A DNA stretch of 64,000 nucleotides from Qipengyuania spongiae (GTDB lineage: Bacteria; Pseudomonadota; Alphaproteobacteria; Sphingomonadales; Sphingomonadaceae): assembly GCF_026168555.1 (NCBI RefSeq), contig NZ_CP092471.1, positions 2,118,501-2,182,500 of the forward strand, written 5' to 3'. Below, piece after piece: positions 1 through 8,881 of this stretch. How positions within the stretch are numbered: the stretch's first letter is position 1; each line of letters starts with the position of its first letter. Both the position numbers and the translations under genes were made by a program. The notes beneath the pieces are model-generated. The model made no database searches and had not been told where the DNA came from. It worked only from the letters and a program-made list of their open reading frames with translations.

Positions 1-1201
1 TTTCCATGTCGATTCCGACCGCACGGCTCAGCGACAGGCGACGTGCAGTCTGCGTATAACGCAGCTCCCAGTTACGGTCGTCTGTGGTGACCACTGTGCC
101 CGTGCGCATGCGCCGCTTCAGATCGTTGCCGTGCTCCCCCGACACCTCCTCCGCCGCGCCCGCTAGGGCTTGTTGTACTTCGGCGATCGCGGGAAGCGGG
201 ATTTCCGGCGGCAGGACCGGGTCGAGGACATGGTCGTCACGCAGATAGGCGTGGGCGAGCACGTAGTCGCCGATTTTCTGGCTAGGGCGCAGGCCTCCGC
301 AATGGCCGATCATGAGCCATGCTTCCGGCCGCAATACAGCGAGATGATCGCAGATCGTCTTCGCGTTGCTGGGGCCCACGCCGATATTGACCAGCGTGAT
401 CCCGCCACGCCCTTCGCCGACCAGATGATAGGCGGGCATCTGATGCCGTCGCCAGGCGGTGTCGGAAAGCTGGGCGCGAGCGTTTTCGGTGCGCTCGGAA
501 ATGTGCAGCCCGCCTGCGCCAGCAAGGTGCGAGCATCCATCCGCACCGATGCGCGCGCCGGCCCAGTCGACGAATTCGTCCACATAGCGGTGATAGTTGG
601 TGAAGAGGATGAAACGCTGGAAGTCTTCGGGCCGGGTGCCCGTATAATGGGCAAGGCGGGCAAGGCTGAAATCCGTACGCAGCCCGTCGAACAGGGACAG
701 CGGAATGGGCGCTTCCGGATTGTCGAGCTCGATCCCGTCGGCAAGCTCGTCGCCTATGTCGGCAAGCTCGGTCGACGGAAAATGCCGGGCGATCTCGTTG
801 GGATCGATTCCCGCCATCTGCGCTCCGGCGCTGCCGTCGAGCACATAGGGGAAGGGTATTTCCTGGTCCGAAGAGCCGACCTCGACCTCGATTTCGTAAT
901 TCGACGAGATGAGTTCGAGCTGCTCCGCAAGATAATCGCGGAACAGCTCCGGTCGAGTCACCGTGGTGGTGTAGAGGCCGGGCGCGTTTAGGCGTCCGAA
1001 GGCGCGGCTCCGGTCAGCGGGCTGGTCGCCGCCGCGAAAGCGAAGACGAAGTTCGGGATAAGTGTAGGATCCGTCGGTGCGCCGTTCCAGAGGCGGTACG
1101 GTCCGGTCGCGTCCGAAGGCGATGACGTCTTCGCGCAGACGTTCGACCGCCGCGTTGTAAACCTTTTCCACCTTGTCGAGGATGCTATCGATCGAATCCA
1201 T
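1..1201 (-). CDS. amn: AMP nucleosidase (C-terminus cut by window edge)
   Basis: Hydrolyses AMP to adenine and ribose 5-phosphate in cytosolic purine salvage. Reading the minus strand from an ATG at 1201 gives an uninterrupted frame to base 1, about 400 codons. The N-terminal part (MDSIDSILDKVEKVYNAAVE) is the family-specific AMP nucleosidase domain. From about residue 250 the nucleoside phosphorylase-like fold follows, with the glycine-rich MIGHCGGLRPSQKIGDYV stretch near residue 295. The missing end holds the rest of the phosphorylase fold. Family proteins are about 480-490 residues, so most of the gene is present. It is transcribed away from the rplI terminator at 1266-1298, so it probably has its own promoter in the short gap. 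Family assignment is from recognised sequence; no alignment was run. Confidence 0.9.
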   Translation of the reverse strand, partial: MDSIDSILDKVEKVYNAAVERLREDVIAFGRDRTVPPLERRTDGSYTYPELRLRFRGGDQPADRSRAFGRLNAPGLYTTTVTRPELFRDYLAEQLELISSNYEIEVEVGSSDQEIPFPYVLDGSAGAQMAGIDPNEIARHFPSTELADIGDELADGIELDNPEAPIPLSLFDGLRTDFSLARLAHYTGTRPEDFQRFILFTNYHRYVDEFVDWAGARIGADGCSHLAGAGGLHISERTENARAQLSDTAWRRHQMPAYHLVGEGRGGITLVNIGVGPSNAKTICDHLAVLRPEAWLMIGHCGGLRPSQKIGDYVLAHAYLRDDHVLDPVLPPEIPLPAIAEVQQALAGAAEEVSGEHGNDLKRRMRTGTVVTTDDRNWELRYTQTARRLSLSRAVGIDME

Positions 1202-1265
1202 AATTCCGGCCCTGGGCTCCGTGTTCCTGGTGTCGCGCTGGCTGCCATGGCATCCTAGCGGTTAC

Positions 1266-1298
1266 AAAAAGGGCGCGGAAGCCGAAGCTGCCGCGCCC
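1266..1298 (-). terminator. Rho-independent terminator of the rpsF-rpsR-rplI operon
   Basis: On the minus strand, 26 bases past the rplI stop, an 8-bp stem GGGCGCGG/CCGCGCCC encloses an inner AGC-TTCG-GCT hairpin (UUCG tetraloop) and is followed at once by TTTTTG. The GC-rich stem, stable tetraloop and U-run make this a textbook intrinsic terminator. Confidence 0.9.
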
Positions 1299-1323
1299 GC
1301 TTTGGTTCGTCCGAAAGCCGTGA

Positions 1324-2007
1324 TCAGCTTTCCGCGACGTCCTGTGAAGTGGTGTCGGGCGCGGTCGCCTCGATCTTCGCTTCGCGAACCGACGTGCCCT
1401 CTTCGGTGCTGACGCCGTCTTCGAGCAGGTCGGACGGGATCTCGCCCGGCTCGAGGTTCGGATCAGTGCGATTGGCGGCGGCCGCTTCCTCGATCTCGCG
1501 CTGTTCGTCCTCGAACATCTGCGCAAGAACGTCGACGCCCTGGCTCTGCAGTTCGGCTTCGTCTTCCGAGCGGGCGACGTTCGCCTTGACCGTCACGTGC
1601 ACTTCGGGGTGAAGCGCGACAGTGACGTCGTGCATGCCGATCGCCTTGATCGGGCTGCCCATGACGACCTGCTTTTTGTCGACCTGGTGGCCCTTTTCAG
1701 CAAGACCATTGACGATGTCGCGGACATTGACCGAGCCGTAGAGCTGGCCGGCATTAGACGAGGAACGGATCATGACGATCTCGACGCCGTCGATGTCCTT
1801 GCCCGAGGTCTCGGCCTCGGTGCGGCGCTCGGCGTTTTCCTTTTCCAGACGCTCGCGATTGGCTTCGAACACCTTCTTGTTGGCGTCGTTCGCGCGCAGG
1901 GCCTTCTTCTGCGGAAGCAGGAAGTTGCGGGCGTAGCCGTCCTTCACGGTGACGACGTCACCGATCGAGCCGAGATTTCCGATCCGTTCGAGGAGGATGA
2001 TATCCAT
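1324..2007 (-). CDS. rplI: 50S ribosomal protein L9 with acidic C-terminal extension
   Basis: Binds 23S rRNA domain V at the base of the L1 stalk and spans to neighbouring ribosomes. The N-terminal L9 signature ([19 protein letters not shown], then [16 protein letters not shown]) is intact. The long central helix and C-terminal RNA-binding domain (SVNVRDIV...[14 protein letters not shown]) follow. The protein is 227 residues, whereas E. coli L9 is about 149. The extra roughly 55-65 residues at the end are rich in Glu, Asp, Thr and Ala and look disordered. Last gene of the S6-S18-L9 operon, 13 bases after rpsR, ending in a strong intrinsic terminator. Confidence 0.97.
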   Translation of the reverse strand: MDIILLERIGNLGSIGDVVTVKDGYARNFLLPQKKALRANDANKKVFEANRERLEKENAERRTEAETSGKDIDGVEIVMIRSSSNAGQLYGSVNVRDIVNGLAEKGHQVDKKQVVMGSPIKAIGMHDVTVALHPEVHVTVKANVARSEDEAELQSQGVDVLAQMFEDEQREIEEAAAANRTDPNLEPGEIPSDLLEDGVSTEEGTSVREAKIEATAPDTTSQDVAES

Positions 2008-2020
2008 GCGTCTTCTCCTC

Positions 2021-2245
2021 TTACTTCACGATGTAGGGAAGCAGGCCGATATGGCGCGCGCGCTTGATCGCCTTGGCGAGTTCGCGCTGCTTCTTCGCCG
2101 AGACGGCGGTGATGCGGGAAGGAACGATCTTGCCACGCTCGGACATGAAGCCCTGGAGCAGACGGACGTCCTTGTAATCGATGGTCGGCGCATCCTTGCC
2201 CTGGAACGGGCAGGACTTGCGGCGGCGGAAAAACGGGCGGGCCAT
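2021..2245 (-). CDS. rpsR: 30S ribosomal protein S18
   Basis: A 74-residue S18, which pairs with S6 on the platform of the 30S subunit and contacts 16S rRNA. The basic start ([14 protein letters not shown]) and the motif ending [34 protein letters not shown] are characteristic. The start codon overlaps the rpsF stop by one base (TGATG), implying translational coupling with its partner S6. The gene before is rpsF and the one after is rplI, the usual order in Proteobacteria. Confidence 0.97.
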   Translation of the reverse strand: MARPFFRRRKSCPFQGKDAPTIDYKDVRLLQGFMSERGKIVPSRITAVSAKKQRELAKAIKRARHIGLLPYIVK

Positions 2246-2610
2246 CAGTCGCGCTCCTCACGGTCGGAACGACGCTTCTTGTCGCGCTCGCTCTTGCGCA
2301 TCATCACGCTGGGGCCTTCTTCGTGTTCGTCCACGCGGATGGTCATGTAGCGGATGACGTCTTCGTTGATGCGGGTCTGGCGCTCGAGCTCCTCGACGAC
2401 CCCGCCGGGGCCCTCGATGTTGAGCATCACGAAATGCGCCTTGCGGTTGCGGTCGATCTTGTAGGCGAGCGACTTGAGGCCCCAGGTCTCCGTCTTGGTG
2501 ACCTTGCCTTCATTCGCTTCGACGATCTCGGTCGCGGTGGCGGCCAGGGCGTCGACCTGAGACTGGCTCAGATCCTGGCGCGCCAAGAATACATGCTCGT
2601 AGAGAGCCAT
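2245..2610 (-). CDS. rpsF: 30S ribosomal protein S6
   Basis: A 121-residue S6, a ferredoxin-like fold protein that heterodimerises with S18 on the 30S platform. [22 protein letters not shown] and the [13 protein letters not shown] strand are family hallmarks. The C-terminus is a charged tail ([19 protein letters not shown]), common in alphaproteobacterial S6. It is the first gene of the operon. The roughly 100-base leader upstream contains hairpins that may take part in S6:S18 autoregulation, as known for this operon in other bacteria; that part is inference. Confidence 0.97.
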   Translation of the reverse strand: MALYEHVFLARQDLSQSQVDALAATATEIVEANEGKVTKTETWGLKSLAYKIDRNRKAHFVMLNIEGPGGVVEELERQTRINEDVIRYMTIRVDEHEEGPSVMMRKSERDKKRRSDREERD

Positions 2611-2712
2611 GTCTTGGTCCTTTCATTGCTGCCGATCGCTGGCTTGTCCGTCCGGATGACGGGGCCCCTCCGGCCTTCTTCGAATCCCCGCCCGAAAGCG
2701 AAGGAAGGCGCG

Positions 2713-2740
2713 CTCATAGCGGGGACGGCGTGGATTGCAA
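2713..2740 (-). promoter_or_regulatory. Candidate promoter of the rpsF operon
   Basis: On the minus strand TTGCAA (2735-2740) and TATGAG (2713-2718) are separated by 16 bases and lie about 105 bases upstream of the rpsF start. The hexamers resemble sigma-70 -35 and -10 boxes, but the spacing is slightly short. No transcript data are available, so this is a sequence-only proposal. Confidence 0.35.
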
Positions 2741-2810
2741 GACTTGAGCGGCCGGAACGCGCGGGGCAGGTGCAGGATCGGCGGCGAGTGATTCGCCCGA
2801 GGAGAATTTC

Positions 2811-3755
2811 ATGCCCGGTGGTCTGGTCGCCTTGCTCGACGATGTGTCCGTTATCGCACGAACGGCCGCTGCATCGGTCGACGACATCGGCGTCGCCGCG
2901 AGCCGCGCGGGGACCAAGACCGCCGGCGTAGTGATAGACGATGCTGCGGTGACGCCGTCCTACGTGACAGGTCTCGATCCGTCCCGCGAATTGCCGATTA
3001 TCGCCAAGATTACGCTGGGCAGCCTCAAGAACAAGCTGCTGCTGCTGTTGCCCGGTGCTCTGTTGCTGAGCTGGCTGTTGCCCCAGGCGATCATCTTCAT
3101 TCTCATGGCAGGCGGGGCTTACCTTTCCTACGAAGGGGCGGAGAAGGTCATCGAGAAGCTTGGCGGTGCCAAGCACGGCCAGACGCTGGAAGACCCGATC
3201 GAGGATCCCGTTGCCTTCGAGAACAAACGCGTGAGCAGCGCGATCCGGACTGATCTGATCCTGTCGGCAGAGATCATGGCGATCACTCTCAACGAAGTCG
3301 CGGACGAGACTTTTCTCGTCCGGGCGGGCGTTCTGGCAATCGTCGGCATCGCGGTCACGGTTTTCGTTTACGGAGCGGTGGGACTCATCGTGAAGATCGA
3401 CGATATCGGCCTCCACTTCGCCGAGAAGTCTTCGAAGGTAATGCAATCGATCGGTCGTTTTCTCCTGAAGGCGATGCCGTGGCTGCTCTGGGCTCTGTCG
3501 TTCATTGGGACGATCGCGATGCTCTGGGTCGGCGGGGGCATCATCATCCATGGCCTGCACGAACTGGGTCTTCATGGCCCTTCGGACTGGGCGCATGGCG
3601 TTCAGCATGCGGTCGAACTGACCACGGGGGGCATGTCGGGAGTGCTGGGTTGGGCGACTTATGCCGCCATTTCGGCACTAGTGGGCCTGGTACTCGGTGG
3701 TTTGCTCGTTCTTCTGCTTCACAAGGTGCTCAAGGTCGGCGGCGACGCGCATTAA
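2811..3755 (+). CDS. DUF808 (YedI-type) inner membrane protein
   Basis: A 314-residue multi-pass membrane protein of the DUF808/YedI family, whose molecular role is not established. The N-terminus MPGGLVALLDDVSVIARTAA and the stretch PELP-like LDPSRELPIIAKITLGSLKN are typical of the family. Several hydrophobic segments follow (about residues 70-105, 165-205, 225-260 and 280-310). The full length matches family members. It is transcribed on its own, divergently from the rpsF operon, with 119 bases before the next gene. The ATG at 2811 is preceded by GAGGAGAATTTC, a good ribosome binding site, which fixes the start. Confidence 0.85.
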   Translation: MPGGLVALLDDVSVIARTAAASVDDIGVAASRAGTKTAGVVIDDAAVTPSYVTGLDPSRELPIIAKITLGSLKNKLLLLLPGALLLSWLLPQAIIFILMAGGAYLSYEGAEKVIEKLGGAKHGQTLEDPIEDPVAFENKRVSSAIRTDLILSAEIMAITLNEVADETFLVRAGVLAIVGIAVTVFVYGAVGLIVKIDDIGLHFAEKSSKVMQSIGRFLLKAMPWLLWALSFIGTIAMLWVGGGIIIHGLHELGLHGPSDWAHGVQHAVELTTGGMSGVLGWATYAAISALVGLVLGGLLVLLLHKVLKVGGDAH

Positions 3756-3874
3756 CCATTTCTCACGAGAAGGTCCCGTAATGACACCGCCATGAGATAG
3801 GCTGGCAGGAAGTTCTGTCGTCCATCAGTGGCATGGCTGTCGCCCTTTCGGCGGCCGTCGGATAGGGAGCGCGC

Positions 3875-5605
3875 GTGGGGTCGATCCGCCTCGTGCATTG
3901 GTTGCTTTTCATGATCGCTCTCGTTTCAGCGGGGGCGGCTTCCGCGCGTGCGCTCGATCTCGGTCCCCTGACCTGCACGGGCGGGGCCGTTTCGGCGCAG
4001 GAGGCTTTCGCGCTCGATCCGATGGCGCTCGATTGCAGTCCGGATCGTTTCGCGGACGGGCGACCCTTCGTGCGTGCGCACGTGGCAATCGATAGCTCGC
4101 GTTTCCCCGAGGGCGTGCCCTTGGTCTGGCAGTCCAATCCGGCGCTTTACGATTCCCTCCTGCTGCAATTCACCTATGCCGACGGCTCGCGCCGCCTCGT
4201 GGATGTCGACCGCCGTACGGCAACCCGCAACTGGATTGCGGGCAACCGTTTTGCAGTGTCCGTTCCACCGGCAGCGGCTCGATTGGTGGAGGTCGACGCG
4301 GTCATCGAGAAGCCTCGCGCGCCTTCGACTTTGCGCAATGCCTTGCTGACGGACCGGACATCTGCGGCACGTGAGCACTACATCCGCTCCTTGGCCTATG
4401 TTCTTCTGTGCGGGCTGTTGATCGTACCGTTGGTCTATGATGTCCTGTTCTACCGGGTCCTGCGAGCGCGGTTCATGCTGTGGCACCTGGCCATGGCAAC
4501 CGCGATGTTCGTCTTCGTATCGTCGAGTTCGGGTCTGGTCTTCATTCCCTTCCCGGATATGCCGCTGGCGACGCGATGGTATCTGAGCAGCGTGAGCCTG
4601 ACCATCACAATAGCCGCATCGCTGATGTTTACGGTCGGTCTGCTGGAAAGGCGCGTGGTTCCAACCTGGCTATCCGCTTACGTCATCGTCGCCACGAGCG
4701 CCCTGCTTGTGCTGAAACTGATCGGCCTGCTGCATTTCGAGTGGATGCGGATGGCGATCGTGTCGTGGTATCTCGTCGCCGTGCTGGCGGCAGCGATCGG
4801 CGCCGTCATGCTTATCGCGGTGGGCCTGGCACACAGGATACGAGCAGCCGTCTTTCTCGCGATCGGTTTTTCGGGAATGCTGCTGACCCTGGCGATCACC
4901 CTGCTGGTACGCATCGGTTCGGTATCGGTCCGCGTTTCACTCGACGACGTGCTTTATGCGGGGCTGGTGATCATGGTCCTGGGAACTTCGGCCGGGGTTG
5001 CCGATCGCTTTCTTGTCCTGCGAAGCGAGCGGGATCGGGCGCGCAGCCGGGCATCCATGCTTGGAAAGCTTGCTCTTACCGACGGGCTGACGGGGCTCCT
5101 CAACCGTCGGGCCTTCGATCGCCTCGCTAGTCTGTCGGACAGGCACGGACTGCTGCTGGGGGATATCGACCGTTTTAAGCAGATCAACGACGATTATGGC
5201 CATCAGGCAGGAGACGAAGTTCTGTGCCAGGTCGCGTTGGTGCTGCGCGAAGGGATGGGAAATCGGCATGGCGTACGGGTATTCCGTCTGGGTGGGGAGG
5301 AATTCGCGATCGTCGCGCCGATTGCGAACGGCGAGGATCTGCTGGACAAGGCTGAGCATCTGAGACTGCTTGTCGAAGAAGGAACAGCCCGGGCGATCTC
5401 GAACGATCTGCCCACGATCACGATCAGCTTCGGCGGGGTCGTCGGTCATGGTCAGTCGATGCGCGAGGCGCTGGCCGTGGCGGACCGCGCGCTCTATCGC
5501 GCGAAGCGTGGCGGTCGCAACCGGTCCGAAATCGACAGTGCGGTTCAGGCGGGAGATGGCGATGGTCTGGGCGAGTTCCTCTCCGGACAACCCAGTCCCA
5601 TCTAG
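3875..5605 (+). CDS. Membrane diguanylate cyclase, 7TMR-DISM-like plus GGDEF
   Basis: Predicted to make cyclic di-GMP from two GTP. Residues 1-25 form a signal peptide-like segment ending in ASARA. About 26-165 is a periplasmic domain, and about 168-380 holds six to seven hydrophobic helices. Together these resemble the 7TMR-DISM sensor architecture. The GGDEF domain follows, with LTDGLTGLLNRRAFD, metal-binding GDIDRFKQINDDYGH and the active-site GGEEF at 473-477. No RxxD inhibitory site is seen upstream of GGEEF. The start is a GTG at 3875; a later ATG at 3911 would cut into the signal peptide. It ends one base from the convergent Mur ligase. The signal sensed is unknown. Confidence 0.85.
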   Translation: MGSIRLVHWLLFMIALVSAGAASARALDLGPLTCTGGAVSAQEAFALDPMALDCSPDRFADGRPFVRAHVAIDSSRFPEGVPLVWQSNPALYDSLLLQFTYADGSRRLVDVDRRTATRNWIAGNRFAVSVPPAAARLVEVDAVIEKPRAPSTLRNALLTDRTSAAREHYIRSLAYVLLCGLLIVPLVYDVLFYRVLRARFMLWHLAMATAMFVFVSSSSGLVFIPFPDMPLATRWYLSSVSLTITIAASLMFTVGLLERRVVPTWLSAYVIVATSALLVLKLIGLLHFEWMRMAIVSWYLVAVLAAAIGAVMLIAVGLAHRIRAAVFLAIGFSGMLLTLAITLLVRIGSVSVRVSLDDVLYAGLVIMVLGTSAGVADRFLVLRSERDRARSRASMLGKLALTDGLTGLLNRRAFDRLASLSDRHGLLLGDIDRFKQINDDYGHQAGDEVLCQVALVLREGMGNRHGVRVFRLGGEEFAIVAPIANGEDLLDKAEHLRLLVEEGTARAISNDLPTITISFGGVVGHGQSMREALAVADRALYRAKRGGRNRSEIDSAVQAGDGDGLGEFLSGQPSPI

Positions 5606-5606
5606 T

Positions 5607-7034
5607 TCATCCCAAATTCGCGAACAGTACGCGGGCGAACTCGCTCAGAGTGTCGTCCCGGGCGCCCATGACAACGATACGGTCGCCCGGGCGGGCGAGC
5701 GACAGCAATCGGTCGCTTACCTGTTTGCGCGTCGGAATATATTCGGCGTGGCCGCCGGCATCCTCGATCAGACGGACGATCCGCTCGCTGCCTTCGGTAC
5801 GGTCGACCGTACCGCCGAAATAGACCGGATCGCACAAGATCACGAGGTCCTCCTCGTCCATTTCGCGGGCAAACGTCTCGGCCAGTTCCTCGCCCATCTG
5901 GCGCAAGGGGCCGTAACCATGGGGCTGGAAGAAGGCGAGCACCCGACCCGGATGCGCCTTCAGCGTGCGTAGCGTGGCGGCGCATTTCTCCGGATTGTGC
6001 CCGAAATCGTCGATGACGGTGATGGCCGCGTGATTGGTGCCAACGATGTCGAAGCGGCGGGCGATGCCTTCGAACCCGGTCAGGGCCTCGACCGCCGCGC
6101 CGACCGGAATGCCGGCTGCCGCCGCACCGGCAATGGCGGCCAGCGCATTGGCGAGATTGTGCCGCCCCGGCATTTGCAGCCGCAGTGCGTGCTCGCTTCC
6201 ATCGTGTCGATCGATGACCGTTGCCGCCTGCCGCAGCGGACCTTCGGCGATGCTGCCGGACACCACGCCGATCTGCGCCAGTTCCTGCTCGATCCCAAAG
6301 GTGATCGCCTCGCTGGCGCGCGGCAGCAGGGCAAGCGCCTCGGCATCGTCGGCGTTGATCACCGCGATCCGGCTGCGAGCGACGAAATCGCCGAACAGCT
6401 GGCGCAGTTCGTCCATGCTCTTGTGATCGAGCGAGACATTGAGGAGGACGCCGATGGCCGGGCGATAGAGCGCGATCGAACCGTCGCTTTCGTCGACCTC
6501 GCTCACATAGAGGCTCCGCCCGCCCGCGACGGCACTGGCGATAGGATGCGTCTTAGTGACGAAGTTCTTCATCACCGCACCGTTCATGATCGTCGGTTCG
6601 CGGCCCGCGCGGTGGAGGATCCAGCCGAGCATGGCAGTGACGGTCGACTTGCCGCTGGTCCCGGCGATCCCGATCCCGGCGCCGCTGGTGTTGAACAGGA
6701 TCGAATTGAGTTCGGCCCGGGTCATCCGCAGGCAGTCGAGATCGTTCGCGCGGGCAATCTCGGGCACGCTGTCCTCGATCGCAGCCGAGGCAATGACGAT
6801 CTGGTCGCTTGAGACGATGCCGCTTCCGTCCTGCGGATGGAGAGCGATGCCCTGCGCCTCGATCGCGGCGAATTTCTCCGGCGTGCGGCCCTGATCGTAG
6901 CTGCGGTCGGATCCGGCGACCTTCGCGCCGCGCCCGATCAGGATCTGCGCCAAGGGCAGCATTCCCGATCCGCCGATGCCGACGAAGAAGAAGGGACGCT
7001 CGAACAATGCCTCAGATGTGGGAAACTCGCTCAT
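5607..7034 (-). CDS. Atypical Mur ligase family protein (MurC/Mpl-like)
   Basis: A 475-residue ATP-dependent amide ligase of the Mur family, lying outside any dcw cluster. The N-terminal UDP-MurNAc-binding motif GIGGSGM is at 19-25. The ATP loop is GTSGKST (125-131) where MurC and Mpl usually have GTHGKTT. Later come EVDESDGS, NVSLDHK and the C-terminal domain with DDFGHNPEK. MurC adds L-Ala to UDP-MurNAc; Mpl adds recycled tripeptide. The divergent neighbour is an LD-carboxypeptidase, the enzyme preceding Mpl in recycling, so an Mpl-like role is inferred but not shown. The ATG at 7034 is chosen because an upstream start at 7259 would run through the divergent gene. Confidence 0.75.
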   Translation of the reverse strand: MSEFPTSEALFERPFFFVGIGGSGMLPLAQILIGRGAKVAGSDRSYDQGRTPEKFAAIEAQGIALHPQDGSGIVSSDQIVIASAAIEDSVPEIARANDLDCLRMTRAELNSILFNTSGAGIGIAGTSGKSTVTAMLGWILHRAGREPTIMNGAVMKNFVTKTHPIASAVAGGRSLYVSEVDESDGSIALYRPAIGVLLNVSLDHKSMDELRQLFGDFVARSRIAVINADDAEALALLPRASEAITFGIEQELAQIGVVSGSIAEGPLRQAATVIDRHDGSEHALRLQMPGRHNLANALAAIAGAAAAGIPVGAAVEALTGFEGIARRFDIVGTNHAAITVIDDFGHNPEKCAATLRTLKAHPGRVLAFFQPHGYGPLRQMGEELAETFAREMDEEDLVILCDPVYFGGTVDRTEGSERIVRLIEDAGGHAEYIPTRKQVSDRLLSLARPGDRIVVMGARDDTLSEFARVLFANLG

Positions 7035-7087
7035 GAGCGCGCGGTATTGCGTTGTGCCGGAGGCTGCAAGGGCGCTAGCGTGAGGCC

Positions 7088-7915
7088 ATGCCGACCAGGA
7101 TAGCGATTTGTGCCCCGGGCAAGCCCTTGCAGCGGGAACGCGCCGAAGCCGTGCAGGCGCTCGCCGCCGGATGGCCGAATGTCGAGCTGCATTTCCACGA
7201 ACAGTGCTTCGTCGAGGAAGGACATTTCGCCGGCGACGATGCGACGCGGCTCGGCGCATTGCTCGATTGCGCGAACGATTCCGGGATGGACGCGATCTGG
7301 TTCGCCATGGGTGGATACGGTTCCAACCGAATTGCGCGTGACTTTCTGGACGGCGCGAACGGTCATGCGCGCTCCAAGAGCTATCTCGGCTATTCCGACA
7401 CGGGAACGCTGCTCGGCGCGCTCTATCGGCATGGCATGGGGCGGGTGGCGCACGGGCCGCTGGTCGGCGACATCAAGCATGAGGGCGGAGAGGCGGCGAT
7501 CGCCCGCGCGCTCGACTGGTTGACGGGCGGCGCTAAAGGGCTGGAGCCACATCTCGACGCACGACCGGCAGTAGCCTTCAATCTCATGACGCTGGCGATG
7601 CTCGTCGGCACCGAATTCGCGCCGGACTTGACCGATCACGTGGTCATGGTCGAGGAAGTTGCCGAGCATCTCTATGCGGTCGACCGGCTGTTCTTTCACG
7701 TCACGCAGCATCTGACCGGGGTTGCGGGCCTGCGGCTGGGGCGGATCAGCGACGTACCCGAAAACAACCGCCCCTTCGGCAGCGACGAAGTGGCCATCGC
7801 GCAAGACTGGTGCGGGCGCAGCGGCATTCCGTATCTCGGCCGGGCCGATATCGGGCACGACGCCGCCAACAGGATCGTCCCCTTCGGCCTTGCCGCGCGC
7901 GGACCCCGCGCCTAA
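7088..7915 (+). CDS. ldcA: LD-carboxypeptidase (peptidase S66 family)
   Basis: A 275-residue peptidase S66 member, expected to remove the terminal D-Ala from murein tetrapeptides in the cytoplasm during peptidoglycan recycling. The nucleophile serine lies in LGYSDTGTLL (Ser103). The glutamate is in the VMVEEVAEHLYAVDR segment and the histidine in RADIGHD near the C-terminus, completing the Ser-Glu-His triad. It is slightly shorter than E. coli LdcA (about 304 residues). It is divergent from the Mur ligase with only 53 bases between starts, so the two promoters overlap. The symbol is by family, not proven orthology. Confidence 0.85.
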   Translation: MPTRIAICAPGKPLQRERAEAVQALAAGWPNVELHFHEQCFVEEGHFAGDDATRLGALLDCANDSGMDAIWFAMGGYGSNRIARDFLDGANGHARSKSYLGYSDTGTLLGALYRHGMGRVAHGPLVGDIKHEGGEAAIARALDWLTGGAKGLEPHLDARPAVAFNLMTLAMLVGTEFAPDLTDHVVMVEEVAEHLYAVDRLFFHVTQHLTGVAGLRLGRISDVPENNRPFGSDEVAIAQDWCGRSGIPYLGRADIGHDAANRIVPFGLAARGPRA

Positions 7916-7942
7916 CCGCGAGCCGCGATACAGGAGAGACAC

Positions 7943-8881
7943 ATGAATGCGTTCATCTTCCCGGGACAGGGAAGCCAGAAGGTCGGCATGGGCAAGGACC
8001 TCGCCGAATCCAGCAAGCACGCGCAGGAGGTCTTCGACGAGGTCGACGACGCGCTGAACCAGAAGCTGTCCCGCGTGATGTGGGAAGGGCCGGAGAGCGA
8101 ACTGACGCTGACCAGCAATGCCCAGCCCGCGATCATGGCCAACTCGATCGCCACCCTGCGCGTCCTCGAAAAGGAATTCGGCACGACGTTGGCGGACAAT
8201 GCCGGTTGCGTGGCGGGCCACTCGCTCGGCGAATACAGCGCGCTGTGCGGCGCGAGCATGTTCGGCCTCGTACAGACCGCGAAGCTGCTGCGGCTGCGCG
8301 GGATCGCCATGCAGGACGCCGTGCCTATCGGGCTGGGCGCGATGGCCGCGCTGCTCGGCGCCGATATCGAGAAGGCGAGCGCGTTGGCCGAAGCCGCGGC
8401 GCAGGGTCAGGTGTGCGAGGTCGCCAACGACAACGACCCGACGCAGGTGGTGATCTCTGGCCATATGGAAGCCATCGACCGCGCCATCGAAATGGCGAAG
8501 GAGCACGGGATCAAGCGCGGCATCAAGCTGCCCGTATCCGCCCCGTTCCACTGTTCGCTGATGCAGCCCGCGGCGCTGCGCATGAGACACGCGCTCGGCG
8601 ATGCCGAGGCCGCCGCGCCTTCGGTTCCGCTTTTTGCGAATGTCACGGCCGCCAAGGTCACCGACAAGGACGATGAACTGGACCTGCTCGTCGACCAGAT
8701 CATCGGCCGGGTCCGCTGGCGCGAAAGCGTGCTGGCCATGCGCGAGGCGGGTGCCGAGCGTTTTGTCGAGATCGGTGGAAAGGTGCTCTCGCCCATGGTC
8801 GGCCGGATCGACGGCGAGGCGCAGACCGTCAGCCTTGTGACCATGGAAGACCTCGAAAACTTTGCGAAGGGGAACGCCTGA
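7943..8881 (+). CDS. fabD: Malonyl-CoA:ACP transacylase
   Basis: Transfers malonyl from CoA to acyl carrier protein to start type II fatty acid elongation. The 312-residue protein has the family opening MNAFIFPGQGSQKVGMGKDL, the catalytic GHSLGEYSAL with Ser94, and the catalytic histidine in SAPFHCSLM. Length matches E. coli FabD (309). A clear Shine-Dalgarno (AGGAGA) lies eight bases upstream. The stop overlaps the fabG start by one base (TGATG), so the two are one operon; no acpP or fabF follows in this window. Confidence 0.96.
   Translation: MNAFIFPGQGSQKVGMGKDLAESSKHAQEVFDEVDDALNQKLSRVMWEGPESELTLTSNAQPAIMANSIATLRVLEKEFGTTLADNAGCVAGHSLGEYSALCGASMFGLVQTAKLLRLRGIAMQDAVPIGLGAMAALLGADIEKASALAEAAAQGQVCEVANDNDPTQVVISGHMEAIDRAIEMAKEHGIKRGIKLPVSAPFHCSLMQPAALRMRHALGDAEAAAPSVPLFANVTAAKVTDKDDELDLLVDQIIGRVRWRESVLAMREAGAERFVEIGGKVLSPMVGRIDGEAQTVSLVTMEDLENFAKGNA

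Noticed and set aside
7035..7259. Longer N-terminus for the Mur ligase
   Set aside because: It would overlap the divergent LD-carboxypeptidase start, and the extra residues are unlike the family.
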